The notes beneath the pieces were generated by a model. It did not search any database and was not told the DNA's origin. It was given only the letters and a program-made list of their open reading frames with translations. From Pseudomonas monteilii NBRC 103158 = DSM 14164 (GTDB lineage: Bacteria > Pseudomonadota > Gammaproteobacteria > Pseudomonadales > Pseudomonadaceae), in the NCBI RefSeq assembly GCF_000730605.1, contig NZ_BBIS01000002.1, forward strand, positions 1-64,000: DNA of 64,000 bases, written 5' to 3'. Positions 35,770 to 44,942 of this stretch are shown piece by piece; position 1 is the first letter of the stretch, and the number at the start of each line of letters is the position of its first letter. The position numbers and the translations under genes were made by a program.

Positions 35770-36006
35770 GACTTCAGGAGGCCGAGCGGAGGGATTGCGG
35801 AGGGAGGTGACGGGCATGGATGCCCGTCAAGCGCTGAGGCCCCATGGATGGGGCCTGCAGCGCGTACTCCCGGGAGCAAGCCCGTAGCGAGGGAACCCCG
35901 GAGCGCAGCGTAGGGGCCGGATGATGGGAGCGGACGGTTTTTGGTTCCTTTTTGCCACGACAAAAAGGGACCCGCCGTAAGGGCGGAAAGGTGACTGAGC
36001 GCCACC
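35770..36006 (+). repeat. Left copy of the inverted ~240-bp element
   Basis: Begins GACTTCAGGAGGCCGA and ends near GGCGGAAAGGTGA..GCCACC. It contains an inner hairpin GACGGGCATGGATGCCCGTC, a GGCCCC..GGGGCC stem-loop, and a stem at 35943-35972 around TTTTTG/CAAAAA. Its reverse complement recurs at 36104-36349 with roughly 90% identity by eye. Confidence 0.85.
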
Positions 36007-36103
36007 TTCGAGAATGAATGTTTACTGTGTTGTTGATGCCCACGCCTAAAAGCGAAAAGCGAAAAGCTTAAGCGATGGTTTTTATATAGCGATAAGTCCG
36101 TAT

Positions 36104-36349
36104 GCGGTGGCGACGCATACTCACCTTTTCGCCCTTACGGCGAGTCACTTTTTGCCAAACGCGGCAAAAAGTAACCAAAAAACGCTGCGCTCCCATCATC
36201 CGGCCCCTACGCTGCGCTCCGGGGTTCCCTCACTCCGGCCTTGCTCCCGGGAGGACCGCGCTGCAGGCCCCATCCTGGGGCCCAGCGCTTGACGGGCATC
36301 CATGCCCGTCACCTCCCTCCGCAAGGCCTGCGTTCGGCCTCCTGAAGTC
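36104..36349 (-). repeat. Right copy of the inverted ~240-bp element
   Basis: Read on the minus strand it repeats the left copy: the same outer end GACTTCAGGAGGCCGA, the same GACGGGCATGGATGCCCGTC hairpin, the block GGAACCCCGGAGCGCAGCG and the TTTTTGCC stem. Small differences are spread along it. The inner TTTTTG stem keeps its pairing despite base changes. Confidence 0.85.
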
Positions 36350-36354
36350 GCGAA

Positions 36355-36400
36355 GATCAAGATCAAGATCAAAAGCCAGATCAAAAGCCAGATCAAAAGC
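36355..36400. repeat. Tandem GATCAA / AGATCAAAAGCC array
   Basis: Three GATCAA units followed by repeats of a 12-base unit AGATCAAAAGCC. It lies immediately outside the right arm, mirroring the hexamer array outside the left arm but with a different unit. Confidence 0.85.
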
Positions 36401-36542
36401 GGGGGAGGGGTGAAATTACCGCTGATGCTGGCCTGGACGCGGCGATAGCCGCAGCGCTATCAGCGCAATAGCGAACGGTGGTTGTCCAAAAACCTGCGAA
36501 AGAGGACAATTATCGGCTTCCCGTCACAACCAGCGACCTTGC

Positions 36543-37820
36543 ATGGCCTTTCTTGCACTTGGTATCAACCATAAGACTGCCTCGGTAGACGTACGCGAGC
36601 GCGTGGCGTTTACCCCAGAGCAGCTGGTAGACGCCCTGCAGCAGCTCTGCCGACTGACATCCAGCCGCGAAGCGGCGATCCTGTCGACCTGCAACCGCAG
36701 CGAGCTGTATATAGAGCAGGACCACCTGTCCGCCGACGCCGTGTTGCAATGGCTGGCCGACTATCACCGCCTCAGCCTCGACGAGCTGCGCGCCAGCGCC
36801 TACGTGCACGAAGAGCACGATGCCGTGAGGCATATGATGCGCGTGGCCTCGGGCCTTGACTCGCTGGTACTCGGTGAGCCGCAGATTCTCGGCCAGATGA
36901 AGTCGGCCTACGCCGTGGCGCGTGAAGCAGGTACCGTCGGCCCGCTGCTCGGGCGCCTGTTCCAGGCCACCTTCAGCGCCGCCAAGCAGGTGCGTACCGA
37001 CACTGCAATCGGCGAAAACCCGGTTTCGGTGGCGTTTGCCGCGGTCAGCCTGGCCAAACAGATCTTCGCCGACCTGGGTCGCAGCCAGGCCTTGCTGATC
37101 GGTGCCGGCGAAACCATCACCCTGGTCGCCCGCCACCTGCACGAGCAGGGCGTACGTCGTATCGTCGTGGCCAACCGCACCCTGGAGCGCGCCAGCACGC
37201 TGGCCGAGCAGTTCGGTGCGCATGCCGTGCTGCTGGCCGACATCCCCCAGGAGCTGGCCAACAGCGACATCGTCATCAGTTCCACCGCCAGCCAGTTGCC
37301 GATCCTGGGCAAAGGCGCGGTCGAGAGTGCGCTCAAGCAGCGCCGGCACAAGCCGATCTTCATGGTCGACATCGCCGTGCCGCGCGACATCGAACCTGAA
37401 GTCGGCGAACTGGACGATGTCTACCTGTACACTGTCGATGACCTGCACGATGTGGTGGCGGAAAACCTCAAGAGCCGCCAGGGCGCGGCCCAGGCCGCCG
37501 AAGAGCTGGTGTCGGTGGGCGCCGAAGACTTCATGCTGCGCCTGCGTGAACTGGCTGCGGTGGATGTGCTCAAGGCCTATCGCCAGCAAAGCGAGCGCCT
37601 GCGCGACGAAGAACTGCAAAAAGCCCTGCGCCTGCTGGCGAACGGCGGCAACCCCGAAGACGTGCTGGCCCAACTGGCCCGGGGCCTGACCAACAAACTC
37701 CTACATGCGCCCAGCGTGCAGTTGAAAAAGCTCTCGGCCGAGGGCCGCCTCGATGCGCTGGCCATGGCCCAGGAACTCTTTGCCCTCAACGAGGGCTCCA
37801 CGGACAAATCCCCGCAATGA
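36543..37820 (+). CDS. hemA: Glutamyl-tRNA reductase
   Basis: A 425-residue enzyme that reduces glutamyl-tRNA(Glu) to glutamate-1-semialdehyde, the first committed step of C5 tetrapyrrole synthesis. The catalytic Cys is in [11 protein letters not shown] (about residue 50). The NADPH domain carries [20 protein letters not shown], and the C-terminal dimer helix is [20 protein letters not shown]. The N terminus [19 protein letters not shown] is standard. prfA overlaps by 4 bases (ATGA). The ferrochelatase gene of the same pathway is at 48094. Confidence 0.97.
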   Translation: MAFLALGINHKTASVDVRERVAFTPEQLVDALQQLCRLTSSREAAILSTCNRSELYIEQDHLSADAVLQWLADYHRLSLDELRASAYVHEEHDAVRHMMRVASGLDSLVLGEPQILGQMKSAYAVAREAGTVGPLLGRLFQATFSAAKQVRTDTAIGENPVSVAFAAVSLAKQIFADLGRSQALLIGAGETITLVARHLHEQGVRRIVVANRTLERASTLAEQFGAHAVLLADIPQELANSDIVISSTASQLPILGKGAVESALKQRRHKPIFMVDIAVPRDIEPEVGELDDVYLYTVDDLHDVVAENLKSRQGAAQAAEELVSVGAEDFMLRLRELAAVDVLKAYRQQSERLRDEELQKALRLLANGGNPEDVLAQLARGLTNKLLHAPSVQLKKLSAEGRLDALAMAQELFALNEGSTDKSPQ

Positions 37821-38899
37821 AAGCGTCGCTGCTGAACAAACTGGAAATCCTCCAGGACCGCTTCGAAGAACTCACCGCCCTGCTCGGTGACGCCGAGGTC
37901 ATTTCCGACCAGACACGCTTTCGCGCGTATTCCCGTGAGTACGCCGAGGTCGAGCCGGTCTACGCTGCTTATAAAGAGTGGCGCAAAGTGCAGGACGACC
38001 TCGAAGGCGCCCAGGCGCTGCTCAAGGACAGTGACCCGGACCTGCGCGAAATGGCCGTGGAAGAAGTGCGTGAAGCCAAGGAGCAACTGTTGACGCTGGA
38101 GGCGCAGCTGCAACGCATGCTGCTGCCCAAAGACCCTAACGATGGTCGCAACGTGTTCCTCGAAATCCGCGCCGGCACCGGTGGCGACGAGGCGGCGATC
38201 TTCTCTGGCGACTTGTTCCGCATGTACTCGCGCTACGCCGAAAAGCGCGGCTGGCGCCTGGAAATTCTGTCCGAGAACGAAGGCGAGCACGGCGGCTACA
38301 AGGAAATCATCGCCCGTGTCGAGGGTGAAAACGTTTACGGCAAGCTCAAGTTCGAGTCGGGCGCTCACCGCGTCCAGCGTGTACCCGAGACCGAATCCCA
38401 GGGTCGTGTGCACACCTCCGCATGCACGGTGGCGGTGCTGCCCGAGCCGGACGAACAGGCCGCCATCGAAATCAACCCGGCCGACCTGCGCGTGGACACC
38501 TACCGTGCCTCCGGCGCCGGTGGCCAGCACGTGAACAAGACCGACTCGGCCATCCGCATCACTCACTTGCCTACCGGCATCGTGGTCGAATGCCAGGAAG
38601 AGCGTTCGCAGCACAAGAACCGGGCTCGCGCCATGTCCTGGCTGTCGGCCAAGCTCAACGACATGCAGACCAGCGCAGCACAGAATGCCATCGCCAGCGA
38701 ACGCAAGCTGCTGGTGGGCTCTGGCGACCGCTCCGAGCGCATCCGCACGTACAATTATCCACAGGGCCGGGTGACCGACCACCGCATCAACCTGACCCTG
38801 TATTCGCTGGACGACATCCTCAGTGGTGGCGTAGAGGCGGTGATCGAACCGCTACTGGCCGAATACCAGGCCGATCAACTGGCCGCCCTGGGGGACTGA
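37817..38899 (+). CDS. prfA: Peptide chain release factor 1
   Basis: A 360-residue RF1 that reads UAA and UAG stop codons. The GGQ peptidyl-hydrolysis motif is in [19 protein letters not shown] (about 226-244), and the stop-codon recognition PxT region precedes it. The N-terminal coiled coil fits the family. It overlaps hemA by 4 bases and prmC by one base (TGATG), so its expression is tied to both; PrmC methylates the Gln of this GGQ. Confidence 0.97.
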   Translation: MKASLLNKLEILQDRFEELTALLGDAEVISDQTRFRAYSREYAEVEPVYAAYKEWRKVQDDLEGAQALLKDSDPDLREMAVEEVREAKEQLLTLEAQLQRMLLPKDPNDGRNVFLEIRAGTGGDEAAIFSGDLFRMYSRYAEKRGWRLEILSENEGEHGGYKEIIARVEGENVYGKLKFESGAHRVQRVPETESQGRVHTSACTVAVLPEPDEQAAIEINPADLRVDTYRASGAGGQHVNKTDSAIRITHLPTGIVVECQEERSQHKNRARAMSWLSAKLNDMQTSAAQNAIASERKLLVGSGDRSERIRTYNYPQGRVTDHRINLTLYSLDDILSGGVEAVIEPLLAEYQADQLAALGD

Positions 38900-39729
38900 T
38901 GACCATCATCGCCAGCCTGCTGCGCAACGCGCAGTTGCCCGAATCGCCCACCGAACGGCTGGATGCCGAATTGCTGCTGGCGGCTGCCATCGGCAAGTCG
39001 CGCAGTTACCTGCACACCTGGCCCGAGCGTATCGTCAGCAGCGAAGATGCCGAGACTTACGCGGGTTACCTGCAGCGCCGCCGTGGTGGCGAGCCGGTGG
39101 CTTACATCCTCGGGCAGCAGGGCTTCTGGACAATCGACCTGGAAGTGGCGCCGCATACCCTGATCCCGCGGCCAGACACCGAGCTGTTGGTCGAGACGGC
39201 CCTCGAACTGCAACCCGCCTCGCCAGCCAAGGTGCTGGACCTGGGCACCGGTACGGGCGCGATTGCCCTGGCCTTGGCCAGTGATCGCCCGGCCTGGCAG
39301 GTGACTGCGGTTGACCGGGTAGAGGAAGCCGCTGCCCTGGCTGAGCGCAACCGCCAGCGCCTGGGCCTGGCTAATGCCCAGGTGCGGGTAAGCCACTGGT
39401 TCGACAGCCTGGTCGGCGAGCGTTTTGACCTGATTGTCAGTAACCCGCCCTACATCGCAGCTGCAGACCCGCACCTGGTGGCCGGTGACGTGCGCTTCGA
39501 GCCCAGCAGTGCGCTGGTCGCTGGCGTCGATGGCCTGGACGACCTGCGCGTGATCGCCGCCCAGGCCCCTGCGCACCTGTTGCCGGGGGGCTGGTTGTTG
39601 CTGGAGCATGGCTACGATCAGGCAGCAGCGGTACGCGCCTTGCTGGCGGAACACGGTTTTATCGAGGTTACCAGCCGCACGGACCTGGGCGGCCATCAAC
39701 GCATTACCCTGGGGCGCCTGCCATGCTGA
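38899..39729 (+). CDS. prmC: Release factor glutamine methyltransferase PrmC
   Basis: A 276-residue SAM-dependent methyltransferase that N5-methylates the GGQ glutamine of release factors. The SAM loop is VLDLGTGTGAIALALAS (about 113-129) and the active site NPPY is in LIVSNPPYIAAADPHL. The helical N-terminal domain ends with GGEPVAYILGQQGFW. The start is the ATG overlapping the prfA stop. Confidence 0.96.
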   Translation: MTIIASLLRNAQLPESPTERLDAELLLAAAIGKSRSYLHTWPERIVSSEDAETYAGYLQRRRGGEPVAYILGQQGFWTIDLEVAPHTLIPRPDTELLVETALELQPASPAKVLDLGTGTGAIALALASDRPAWQVTAVDRVEEAAALAERNRQRLGLANAQVRVSHWFDSLVGERFDLIVSNPPYIAAADPHLVAGDVRFEPSSALVAGVDGLDDLRVIAAQAPAHLLPGGWLLLEHGYDQAAAVRALLAEHGFIEVTSRTDLGGHQRITLGRLPC

Positions 39730-40478
39730 GTGATGAGGAACTGTTGCGTTACAGCCGGCAGGTACTGCTGGCCCAGATCGACATCGATGGCCAGTTGCGG
39801 CTCAAGCAGAGCAAGGCGCTGATCGTCGGGCTCGGTGGCCTTGGCTCGCCAGTTGCCCTGTACCTGGCCGCCGCCGGGGTGGGTGAGCTGCACCTGGCCG
39901 ACTTCGACACCGTAGACCTCACCAACCTGCAACGCCAGGTCATCCACGACAGTGCCAGTGTCGGCATGAGCAAGGTCGACTCGGCCTTGCAGCGCCTGGA
40001 GGCGATCAACCCGGAAATCAGCCTGGTTGCCCACCGCCAAGCACTGGACGAGGGCTCGCTCGCTGCCGCCGTGGCGGCGGTCGACCTAGTACTGGATTGC
40101 TCCGACAACTTCGGTACCCGCGAGGCGGTAAACGCCGCGTGTGTTGCGGCTGGCAAGCCACTGGTCAGCGGCGCGGCGATCCGCCTGGAAGGGCAGTTGT
40201 CGGTGTTCGACCCGCGACGTGACTACAGCCCTTGCTACCACTGCCTGTACGGGCATGGCAGCGAAGCCGAGCTGACGTGCAGCGAAGCCGGTGTGATCGG
40301 CCCACTGGTGGGGCTGGTAGGCAGCTTGCAGGCGCTGGAAGCGATGAAGCTACTGGCCGGGTTCGGCGAGCCGCTGGTCGGCCGCTTGCTGTTGATCGAT
40401 GCTCTCGGCACGCGCATCCGCGAATTGCGGGTCAAGCGCGACCCGGCCTGTGCAGTCTGCGGCAAGCGCGATGGCTGA
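39723..40478 (+). CDS. moeB: Molybdopterin-synthase adenylyltransferase MoeB / ThiF-family E1-like
   Basis: A 251-residue E1-like enzyme that adenylates the C terminus of the sulfur carrier (MoaD type). The nucleotide loop is [20 protein letters not shown], with the [16 protein letters not shown] block next. The zinc cysteine pairs are CYHCLYG and CAVCGKRDG at the C terminus. No rhodanese domain is attached. It overlaps prmC by 7 bases and murI by 8, indicating tight coupling. ThiF-type activity cannot be excluded. Confidence 0.92.
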   Translation: MLSDEELLRYSRQVLLAQIDIDGQLRLKQSKALIVGLGGLGSPVALYLAAAGVGELHLADFDTVDLTNLQRQVIHDSASVGMSKVDSALQRLEAINPEISLVAHRQALDEGSLAAAVAAVDLVLDCSDNFGTREAVNAACVAAGKPLVSGAAIRLEGQLSVFDPRRDYSPCYHCLYGHGSEAELTCSEAGVIGPLVGLVGSLQALEAMKLLAGFGEPLVGRLLLIDALGTRIRELRVKRDPACAVCGKRDG

Positions 40479-41268
40479 GCGTTCGGCGCCAATCGGCGTA
40501 ATGGACTCCGGGGTTGGCGGCTTGTCGGTGCTCGCCGAGATCCAGCGGCTGCTGCCCAACGAGACGCTGCTGTACGTGGGCGATTGCGGCCACATACCCT
40601 ACGGCGAGAAGTCGCCAGATTATATCCGTGAGCGTCTCCGGCGCATTGCTGCGTTCTTCCATGAACAGGGCGCCAAGGCCATGGTACTGGCCTGCAATAC
40701 CGCCACGGTGGCGGCGGTGGCCGACCTGCGCGAGTTGTACCCGACCTGGCCGCTGGTGGGCATGGAGCCGGCGGTGAAGCCCGCTGCCGCCGCCACGCGC
40801 TCGGGCGTGGTCGGTGTGCTGGCCACCACCGGTACCCTGCAAAGCGCCAAGTTCGCCGCCTTGCTCGACCGTTTTGCCAATGACGTACAGGTCATCACCC
40901 AACCTTGCCCGGGGCTGGTCGAGTTGATCGAGGCCGGCGACCTGGCCAGCCCGGCAGTGCGCCAGTTGTTGCAAGGTTATGTACAGCCGTTGCTGGCCGC
41001 TGGCTGCGACACGCTGATCCTGGGCTGCACCCATTACCCCTTCCTGCGCCCGTTGCTGGCCGGCATGGTGCCAGCCGATGTGGCCATCATCGACACCGGC
41101 GCCGCGGTGGCGCGCCAGTTGCAGCGGCTGCTGGGCGCGAATGACCTGCTGGCCGATGGGCCGGCCCGGGATACCCGCTTCTGGACCAGCGCCGACCCGC
41201 AAACCCTCAGAAATATCCTACCGATGCTGTGGCATAAGTCTGGCGATGTGCAAAGCTTTGCGTTGTGA
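40471..41268 (+). CDS. murI: Glutamate racemase
   Basis: A 265-residue cofactor-independent racemase that makes D-glutamate for peptidoglycan. Motifs include [17 protein letters not shown] at the N terminus, the first catalytic Cys in [16 protein letters not shown] (about 73) and the second in [15 protein letters not shown] (about 184). The start at 40471 gives the standard N terminus and overlaps moeB by 8 bases. It closes the hemA-prfA-prmC-moeB-murI run. Confidence 0.96.
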   Translation: MAERSAPIGVMDSGVGGLSVLAEIQRLLPNETLLYVGDCGHIPYGEKSPDYIRERLRRIAAFFHEQGAKAMVLACNTATVAAVADLRELYPTWPLVGMEPAVKPAAAATRSGVVGVLATTGTLQSAKFAALLDRFANDVQVITQPCPGLVELIEAGDLASPAVRQLLQGYVQPLLAAGCDTLILGCTHYPFLRPLLAGMVPADVAIIDTGAAVARQLQRLLGANDLLADGPARDTRFWTSADPQTLRNILPMLWHKSGDVQSFAL

Positions 41269-41374
41269 AAAAAACGTGAAAATTAGCTGAACTATCGTTC
41301 CACTGTCGCGCTCTACCGCTTTGCCTGAGATGAGGCAGGCATTAATAACAGCATCAGGAAGAAGGATGTTTCTC

Positions 41375-41893
41375 ATGAAGAAACTGCTCGGCTTAGCGGC
41401 GGCTGCCGCTTTTACTCTGGGGCAAGCACTGTCGGCGCAGGCAGCCGATATTTCCTTTTCGGTAGGTCAGACCGGTGACTCGACAATGGTCTACCGGCTG
41501 GGACTGCAATCAAACTGGGATGCCAGTTGGTGGCAGACCAGCGTTGGCCGCCTGACCGGCTATTGGGATGGGGCCTACACCTATTGGGATGGCGACGAGA
41601 CGGCGAGCAACCACAGCCTTTCGTTCGCGCCAGTGTTCGTTTATGAGTTTGCCGGGGCGTCGGTCAAGCCCTACATCGAAGCCGGGATCGGTGTGGCAGC
41701 GTTTTCCAGCACCGAACTGGAAAGCAACGAGCTGGGCTCGGCATTCCAGTTCGAAGACCGCATCGGCTTTGGCTTGCGCTTTGCTGGCGGGCATGAGATC
41801 GGCGTGCGGGCCATTCACTACTCCAACGCGGGTATCAAAGAGCCCAACGATGGAGTAGAGAGCTACAGCCTGCATTACCGCATGGCGCTGTAG
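41375..41893 (+). CDS. pagL: Lipid A 3-O-deacylase PagL
   Basis: A 172-residue outer-membrane beta-barrel enzyme that removes the 3-O acyl chain of lipid A. The signal peptide is MKKLLGLAAAAAFTLGQALS plus AQA. The catalytic triad known for P. aeruginosa PagL (His, Ser at +2, Glu at +14) is present in AIHYSNAGIKEPNDGVESYS: His148, Ser150, Glu162. Alternating hydrophobic strands and the aromatic C-terminal segment suit a barrel. I chose the ATG at 41375 by the MKKLL N terminus; the ATG at 41366 is also possible. It lies 106 bases after murI. Confidence 0.92.
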   Translation: MKKLLGLAAAAAFTLGQALSAQAADISFSVGQTGDSTMVYRLGLQSNWDASWWQTSVGRLTGYWDGAYTYWDGDETASNHSLSFAPVFVYEFAGASVKPYIEAGIGVAAFSSTELESNELGSAFQFEDRIGFGLRFAGGHEIGVRAIHYSNAGIKEPNDGVESYSLHYRMAL

Positions 41894-41909
41894 CTGGCAC
41901 GTTAGCCGT

Positions 41910-42611
41910 CTAGCTACGTGGCAGCGGCCATAGACTGCTCAGATCAAGTGTTTCCAGCACCAGCTCTGGCTCTCTCTGTGGCCACCGCCGCAGCAGTTCT
42001 TCAGCCGCACGCCGCGGCGTCCATTCCTCCGGTATGGCTTGCGCCGGCGTCACGGGTGTTTTCAGCGATTGGGGGCTGACCACCGTAACGTCTATCCCTT
42101 GGCCTTTCAGCGTCTTGCGCTGTTCACGCATCCATTGCGGCATGTTGTTCCAGCCAGCGCTCACCTGGGTTGGTGCATACAGCTGCAGCGCCGAATACCG
42201 GTTGAAAATGGCCATCACCTGCGGTGATTCGCCTTTCAACAGCAAAGGCAGCGCATTGGCAAGGCTATGTTCGCCCGCCACCTGGTTGCTGGTGACAATC
42301 GCCTCGAACACATCGCTGCCCGCCAGTGGGGCATCCAGGTAGTCGCTGGTACCGGCGTTGAGGATCAGGCCATCCAGCGAGCACCAGGCATGGCATATCT
42401 GCTGGCACGCATCTGCCGCTTGCCCATCGGCATGCAACTGCCAGGGCAGGCGCAAGAAGCGCCGCCCATGCTGTGCCGCCAAGGCGTTCAGTTCATCGCT
42501 TTCCTTAGCACTGGCGGCAACGCAATGGCCCTGTTCGAGCAAGCGTTCCACCAAAGCCAGACCTAATCCGTTGCTGGCGCCTGTAACCCAAAAACTGCGT
42601 GAGTCAGTCAA
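41910..42611 (-). CDS. Short-chain dehydrogenase/reductase (SDR) of the phrB operon
   Basis: A 233-residue SDR-fold protein. The Rossmann start is FWVTGASNGLGLALVERLLE with the TGxxxGxG motif, and LDGLILNAGTSDYLDAP has the NAG motif. The usual active-site YxxxK is degraded: after the strand VMAIFNRYSALQLY the expected SYK pattern is not evident, so catalysis is doubtful. The likely start is a TTG at 42611, 13 bases after the phrB stop; the frame's earlier ATG lies inside phrB. It is the last gene of the light-type operon. Confidence 0.75.
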   Translation of the reverse strand: MTDSRSFWVTGASNGLGLALVERLLEQGHCVAASAKESDELNALAAQHGRRFLRLPWQLHADGQAADACQQICHAWCSLDGLILNAGTSDYLDAPLAGSDVFEAIVTSNQVAGEHSLANALPLLLKGESPQVMAIFNRYSALQLYAPTQVSAGWNNMPQWMREQRKTLKGQGIDVTVVSPQSLKTPVTPAQAIPEEWTPRRAAEELLRRWPQREPELVLETLDLSSLWPLPRS

Positions 42612-42624
42612 GACGTTGTACCCT

Positions 42625-44052
42625 CTAATTCTGCCGACGTGGTAGGCCCTTGAAGGCTTCCAGTGCACGCTGGCGACTGCTGCTGAGATTCACCATGGGA
42701 CAGTGATACAAATTATTATCAAAAAGATCTCGGTGTTTCACGGGCTCATGGATGGTTTTATCGTCGAGGTCACGTAATTCCGGCAGCCAGTGCCGAATGA
42801 ACCGCCCCTGTGGGTCGAAACGTTGCGACTGCGAAATCGGGTTGAAGATGCGGAAATAGGGCACTGCATCGGTGCCGGTAGACGCGCTCCACTGCCAGCC
42901 GCCGTTGTTCGCGGCCAGGTCGCCGTCTATCAGGTGGCGCATGAAGTAGCGCTCGCCCTTGCGCCAGTCGATCAGCAGGTTCTTGCTCAGGAACATGGCC
43001 ACCACCATGCGCAGGCGGTTATGCATCCACCCAGTATGCAACAACTGGCGCATGGCGGCGTCGATGATCGGGAAACCCGTACGGCCCTGTTCCCAGGCTT
43101 CCAGATCTGCCGGTGCATCGCGCCAAGGCAACGCTTCGGTTTGCGCGCGGAAGGCGCGGTGGCGAGAGACCTGTGGGTAACCGGTCAGGATGTGCTTGTA
43201 GAACTCGCGCCACAGCAGCTCGTTGATCCAGGTTTGCACGCCGGCGCTGCCGCTGTCGAACTCGCCCCGGTTGCTGGCCAGGGCACCGTGCAGGCACTGG
43301 CGCGGCGAGATCACCCCCGCGGCCAGATAGGCCGAAAGCTGGCTGGTGCCGGGTTTGGCTGGCAGGTCACGCAGTTGCTGGTAGTCATCAATGGTTTCAT
43401 CGAGAAAGCGAGACAATCGCCCCTGCGCTTCGGCTTCACCCGCCGGCCAATGTGCTTGCAGGGCGCGCTCGGGCTTTTCAAAACCCTCCACATGCTGCGG
43501 AATCGGGTCGCTCTGGATCTGCAGGGGCGCTTGCTGTTTAACCCGGTGAGCCATGGCTGGCAGGCTGCGGTGCAGGAGCTCCAGACAGGTTTTTTTGAAC
43601 TGGCTGAAAACCTGGAAGTAGTCGCCGCTGCGAGTGAGGACTGTGCCCGGGCGGAAGAACAGCTGGTCGAGGTGGCTGTGTGCCTGAATGCCCGACTTTT
43701 CCAGCAGGGCTCGGGTGGCATCGTCACGGCGCTTTTCGTTGATGCCGTACTCTTCATTCCAGTGAACGCTCGCCACCTGATGCTGGCGGCATACCTCAAG
43801 CACGGCCTGTGGTGCCTGCTCCCAGGTGTCGATGCTGCGGATCAGCAGGGGAATATTCAGGCCTTCCAGCGACTGGCGCACGTCGCGCAGGTTGCGCAGC
43901 CAGAAGTCGACTTTGCAGGCAGCGTCGTCGTGGGCCAGCCACTGGGCGGGGCTGACAAGCCACAGGGCGATGGTCGGGCCGCGTTCACTGGCGGCGCTGA
44001 GCGCAGTGTTGTCATTGATGCGCAGGTCACTGCGCAGCCAGGTCAAATGCAT
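42625..44052 (-). CDS. phrB: Deoxyribodipyrimidine (CPD) photolyase
   Basis: A 475-residue class I photolyase that repairs cyclobutane pyrimidine dimers using FADH- and blue light. The N-terminal antenna domain starts HLTWLRSDLRINDNTAL. The FAD/DNA domain shows WINELLWREFYKHILTGYPQ, AWEQGRTGFPIIDAAMRQL, HTGWMHNRLRMVVAMFLSKN and WQWSASTGTDAVPYFRIFNP. It overlaps the merR-type gene by 10 bases, so it is translated from the same message. Confidence 0.96.
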   Translation of the reverse strand: MHLTWLRSDLRINDNTALSAASERGPTIALWLVSPAQWLAHDDAACKVDFWLRNLRDVRQSLEGLNIPLLIRSIDTWEQAPQAVLEVCRQHQVASVHWNEEYGINEKRRDDATRALLEKSGIQAHSHLDQLFFRPGTVLTRSGDYFQVFSQFKKTCLELLHRSLPAMAHRVKQQAPLQIQSDPIPQHVEGFEKPERALQAHWPAGEAEAQGRLSRFLDETIDDYQQLRDLPAKPGTSQLSAYLAAGVISPRQCLHGALASNRGEFDSGSAGVQTWINELLWREFYKHILTGYPQVSRHRAFRAQTEALPWRDAPADLEAWEQGRTGFPIIDAAMRQLLHTGWMHNRLRMVVAMFLSKNLLIDWRKGERYFMRHLIDGDLAANNGGWQWSASTGTDAVPYFRIFNPISQSQRFDPQGRFIRHWLPELRDLDDKTIHEPVKHRDLFDNNLYHCPMVNLSSSRQRALEAFKGLPRRQN

Positions 44053-44942
44053 GGTGCAGGCGTCTCTTCAGGCTGGCGGTCATGGGCTTGAAGCAAGCGC
44101 AATGCCGCCTGAGGGGTGTCGAACAGGGCGAGGTCTGGCAGCTCCAGGGCACGCAGCTGCGCTTCATGCAGTACCAACGTCGCACCACCGGCCAAGGTTT
44201 TCACGGGCAGGTTGTGCAGGGCGCGTTGCAGTGCCTTGCCATCAAAGCGTGGCCCCAGGTGCAGAAGCACGGCACGCGGGGCGAGCGTGCTTACGGCACG
44301 TTGCAGGTGCGGGCCGGTGACCGGGTGTTCCAGTACTTCTACCGGAAAACCGTTGCTGGTGAACAACCAGGCGCATAGCCATAAACCGGGGCTGAAAGTA
44401 CGTTCACCGTCTTCCACCAGCAATACGGCCGGGCCCTGCAGCAACTGGTTGTCGTGGTACACGCGGGCGCCGAGCTTGCTGCGTAGCCAGCTGTGGAAAA
44501 ACACCTGCTCCAGTTGCGCGTTGAAGTAATTGCGCCAGCGCAGGTCGAGCAGGTCGAGCAGTGGCAGCAGCAATTGTTCGCACAGGGTAACAGCGGGGTA
44601 CAGCGCCATTGCCTGGTTGAGCTGGTGGTCGAGGGCACGCTGTGACAGGTTGGCGATAGCCTCGATCAGCTGGAGCTGCCGGGCCTGCCAGTCGCCTTTG
44701 GGCGCAGTGCTGGAGGGTTTGTCGAGCAGCTCGCGCACCTGCCCTACCGAGGCCCCCCGCTGCAGCCAGGCAAGGATGGCTTCGACCCGTTCGACCTGTT
44801 CCAGCGGGTACAGGCGGTGCCCTTTCGCGGTGCGCTGTGGCTTGAGCAGGCCATATCGGCGTTCCCAGGCGCGCAGGGTGACCGGATTGACGCCGGTGCG
44901 ACGGGCCAGCTCACCGATGGGCAACAAGGTTTCAGACGGCAT
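44043..44942 (-). CDS. MerR-family regulator, LitR/CarH-like, of the photolyase operon
   Basis: A 299-residue regulator. The MerR HTH is at residues about 7-50 (IGELARRTGVNPVTLRAWER, RYGLLKPQRTAKGHRLYPLE). The C-terminal 200 residues resemble the helical and Rossmann-like domains of LitR/CarH light regulators, but the cobalamin-binding DxHxxG pattern is not seen (LLVEDGERTFSPGLWLCAWL occupies that place). P. putida is known to have such non-B12 LitR-type regulators (PplR) that control photolyase genes in blue light. Its position inside the phrB operon fits this. The likely operator is at 45914-45947. Confidence 0.85.
   Translation of the reverse strand: MPSETLLPIGELARRTGVNPVTLRAWERRYGLLKPQRTAKGHRLYPLEQVERVEAILAWLQRGASVGQVRELLDKPSSTAPKGDWQARQLQLIEAIANLSQRALDHQLNQAMALYPAVTLCEQLLLPLLDLLDLRWRNYFNAQLEQVFFHSWLRSKLGARVYHDNQLLQGPAVLLVEDGERTFSPGLWLCAWLFTSNGFPVEVLEHPVTGPHLQRAVSTLAPRAVLLHLGPRFDGKALQRALHNLPVKTLAGGATLVLHEAQLRALELPDLALFDTPQAALRLLQAHDRQPEETPAPCI

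Larger units (their letters stand above)
35533..36542. other. 1-kb divergent intergenic region with inverted structured repeats
   Basis: The longest gene-free stretch of the window, between the TPR lipoprotein gene (minus) and hemA (plus). It holds, in order, the promoter side of the TPR gene, a TGCTCT hexamer array, two inverted copies of a roughly 240-bp element separated by about 97 A/T-richer bases, a GATCAA-type tandem array, and the hemA upstream region. ORFs in it run through repeats and show no family resemblance. Confidence 0.85.

Noticed and set aside
36102..36413. ORFs inside the inverted repeat arms (for example a 103-residue plus-strand frame)
   Set aside because: They translate palindromic repeat sequence and end in the GATCAA array (SRSRSKARSKARSKA). 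Such frames are common annotation artefacts in this kind of repeat.
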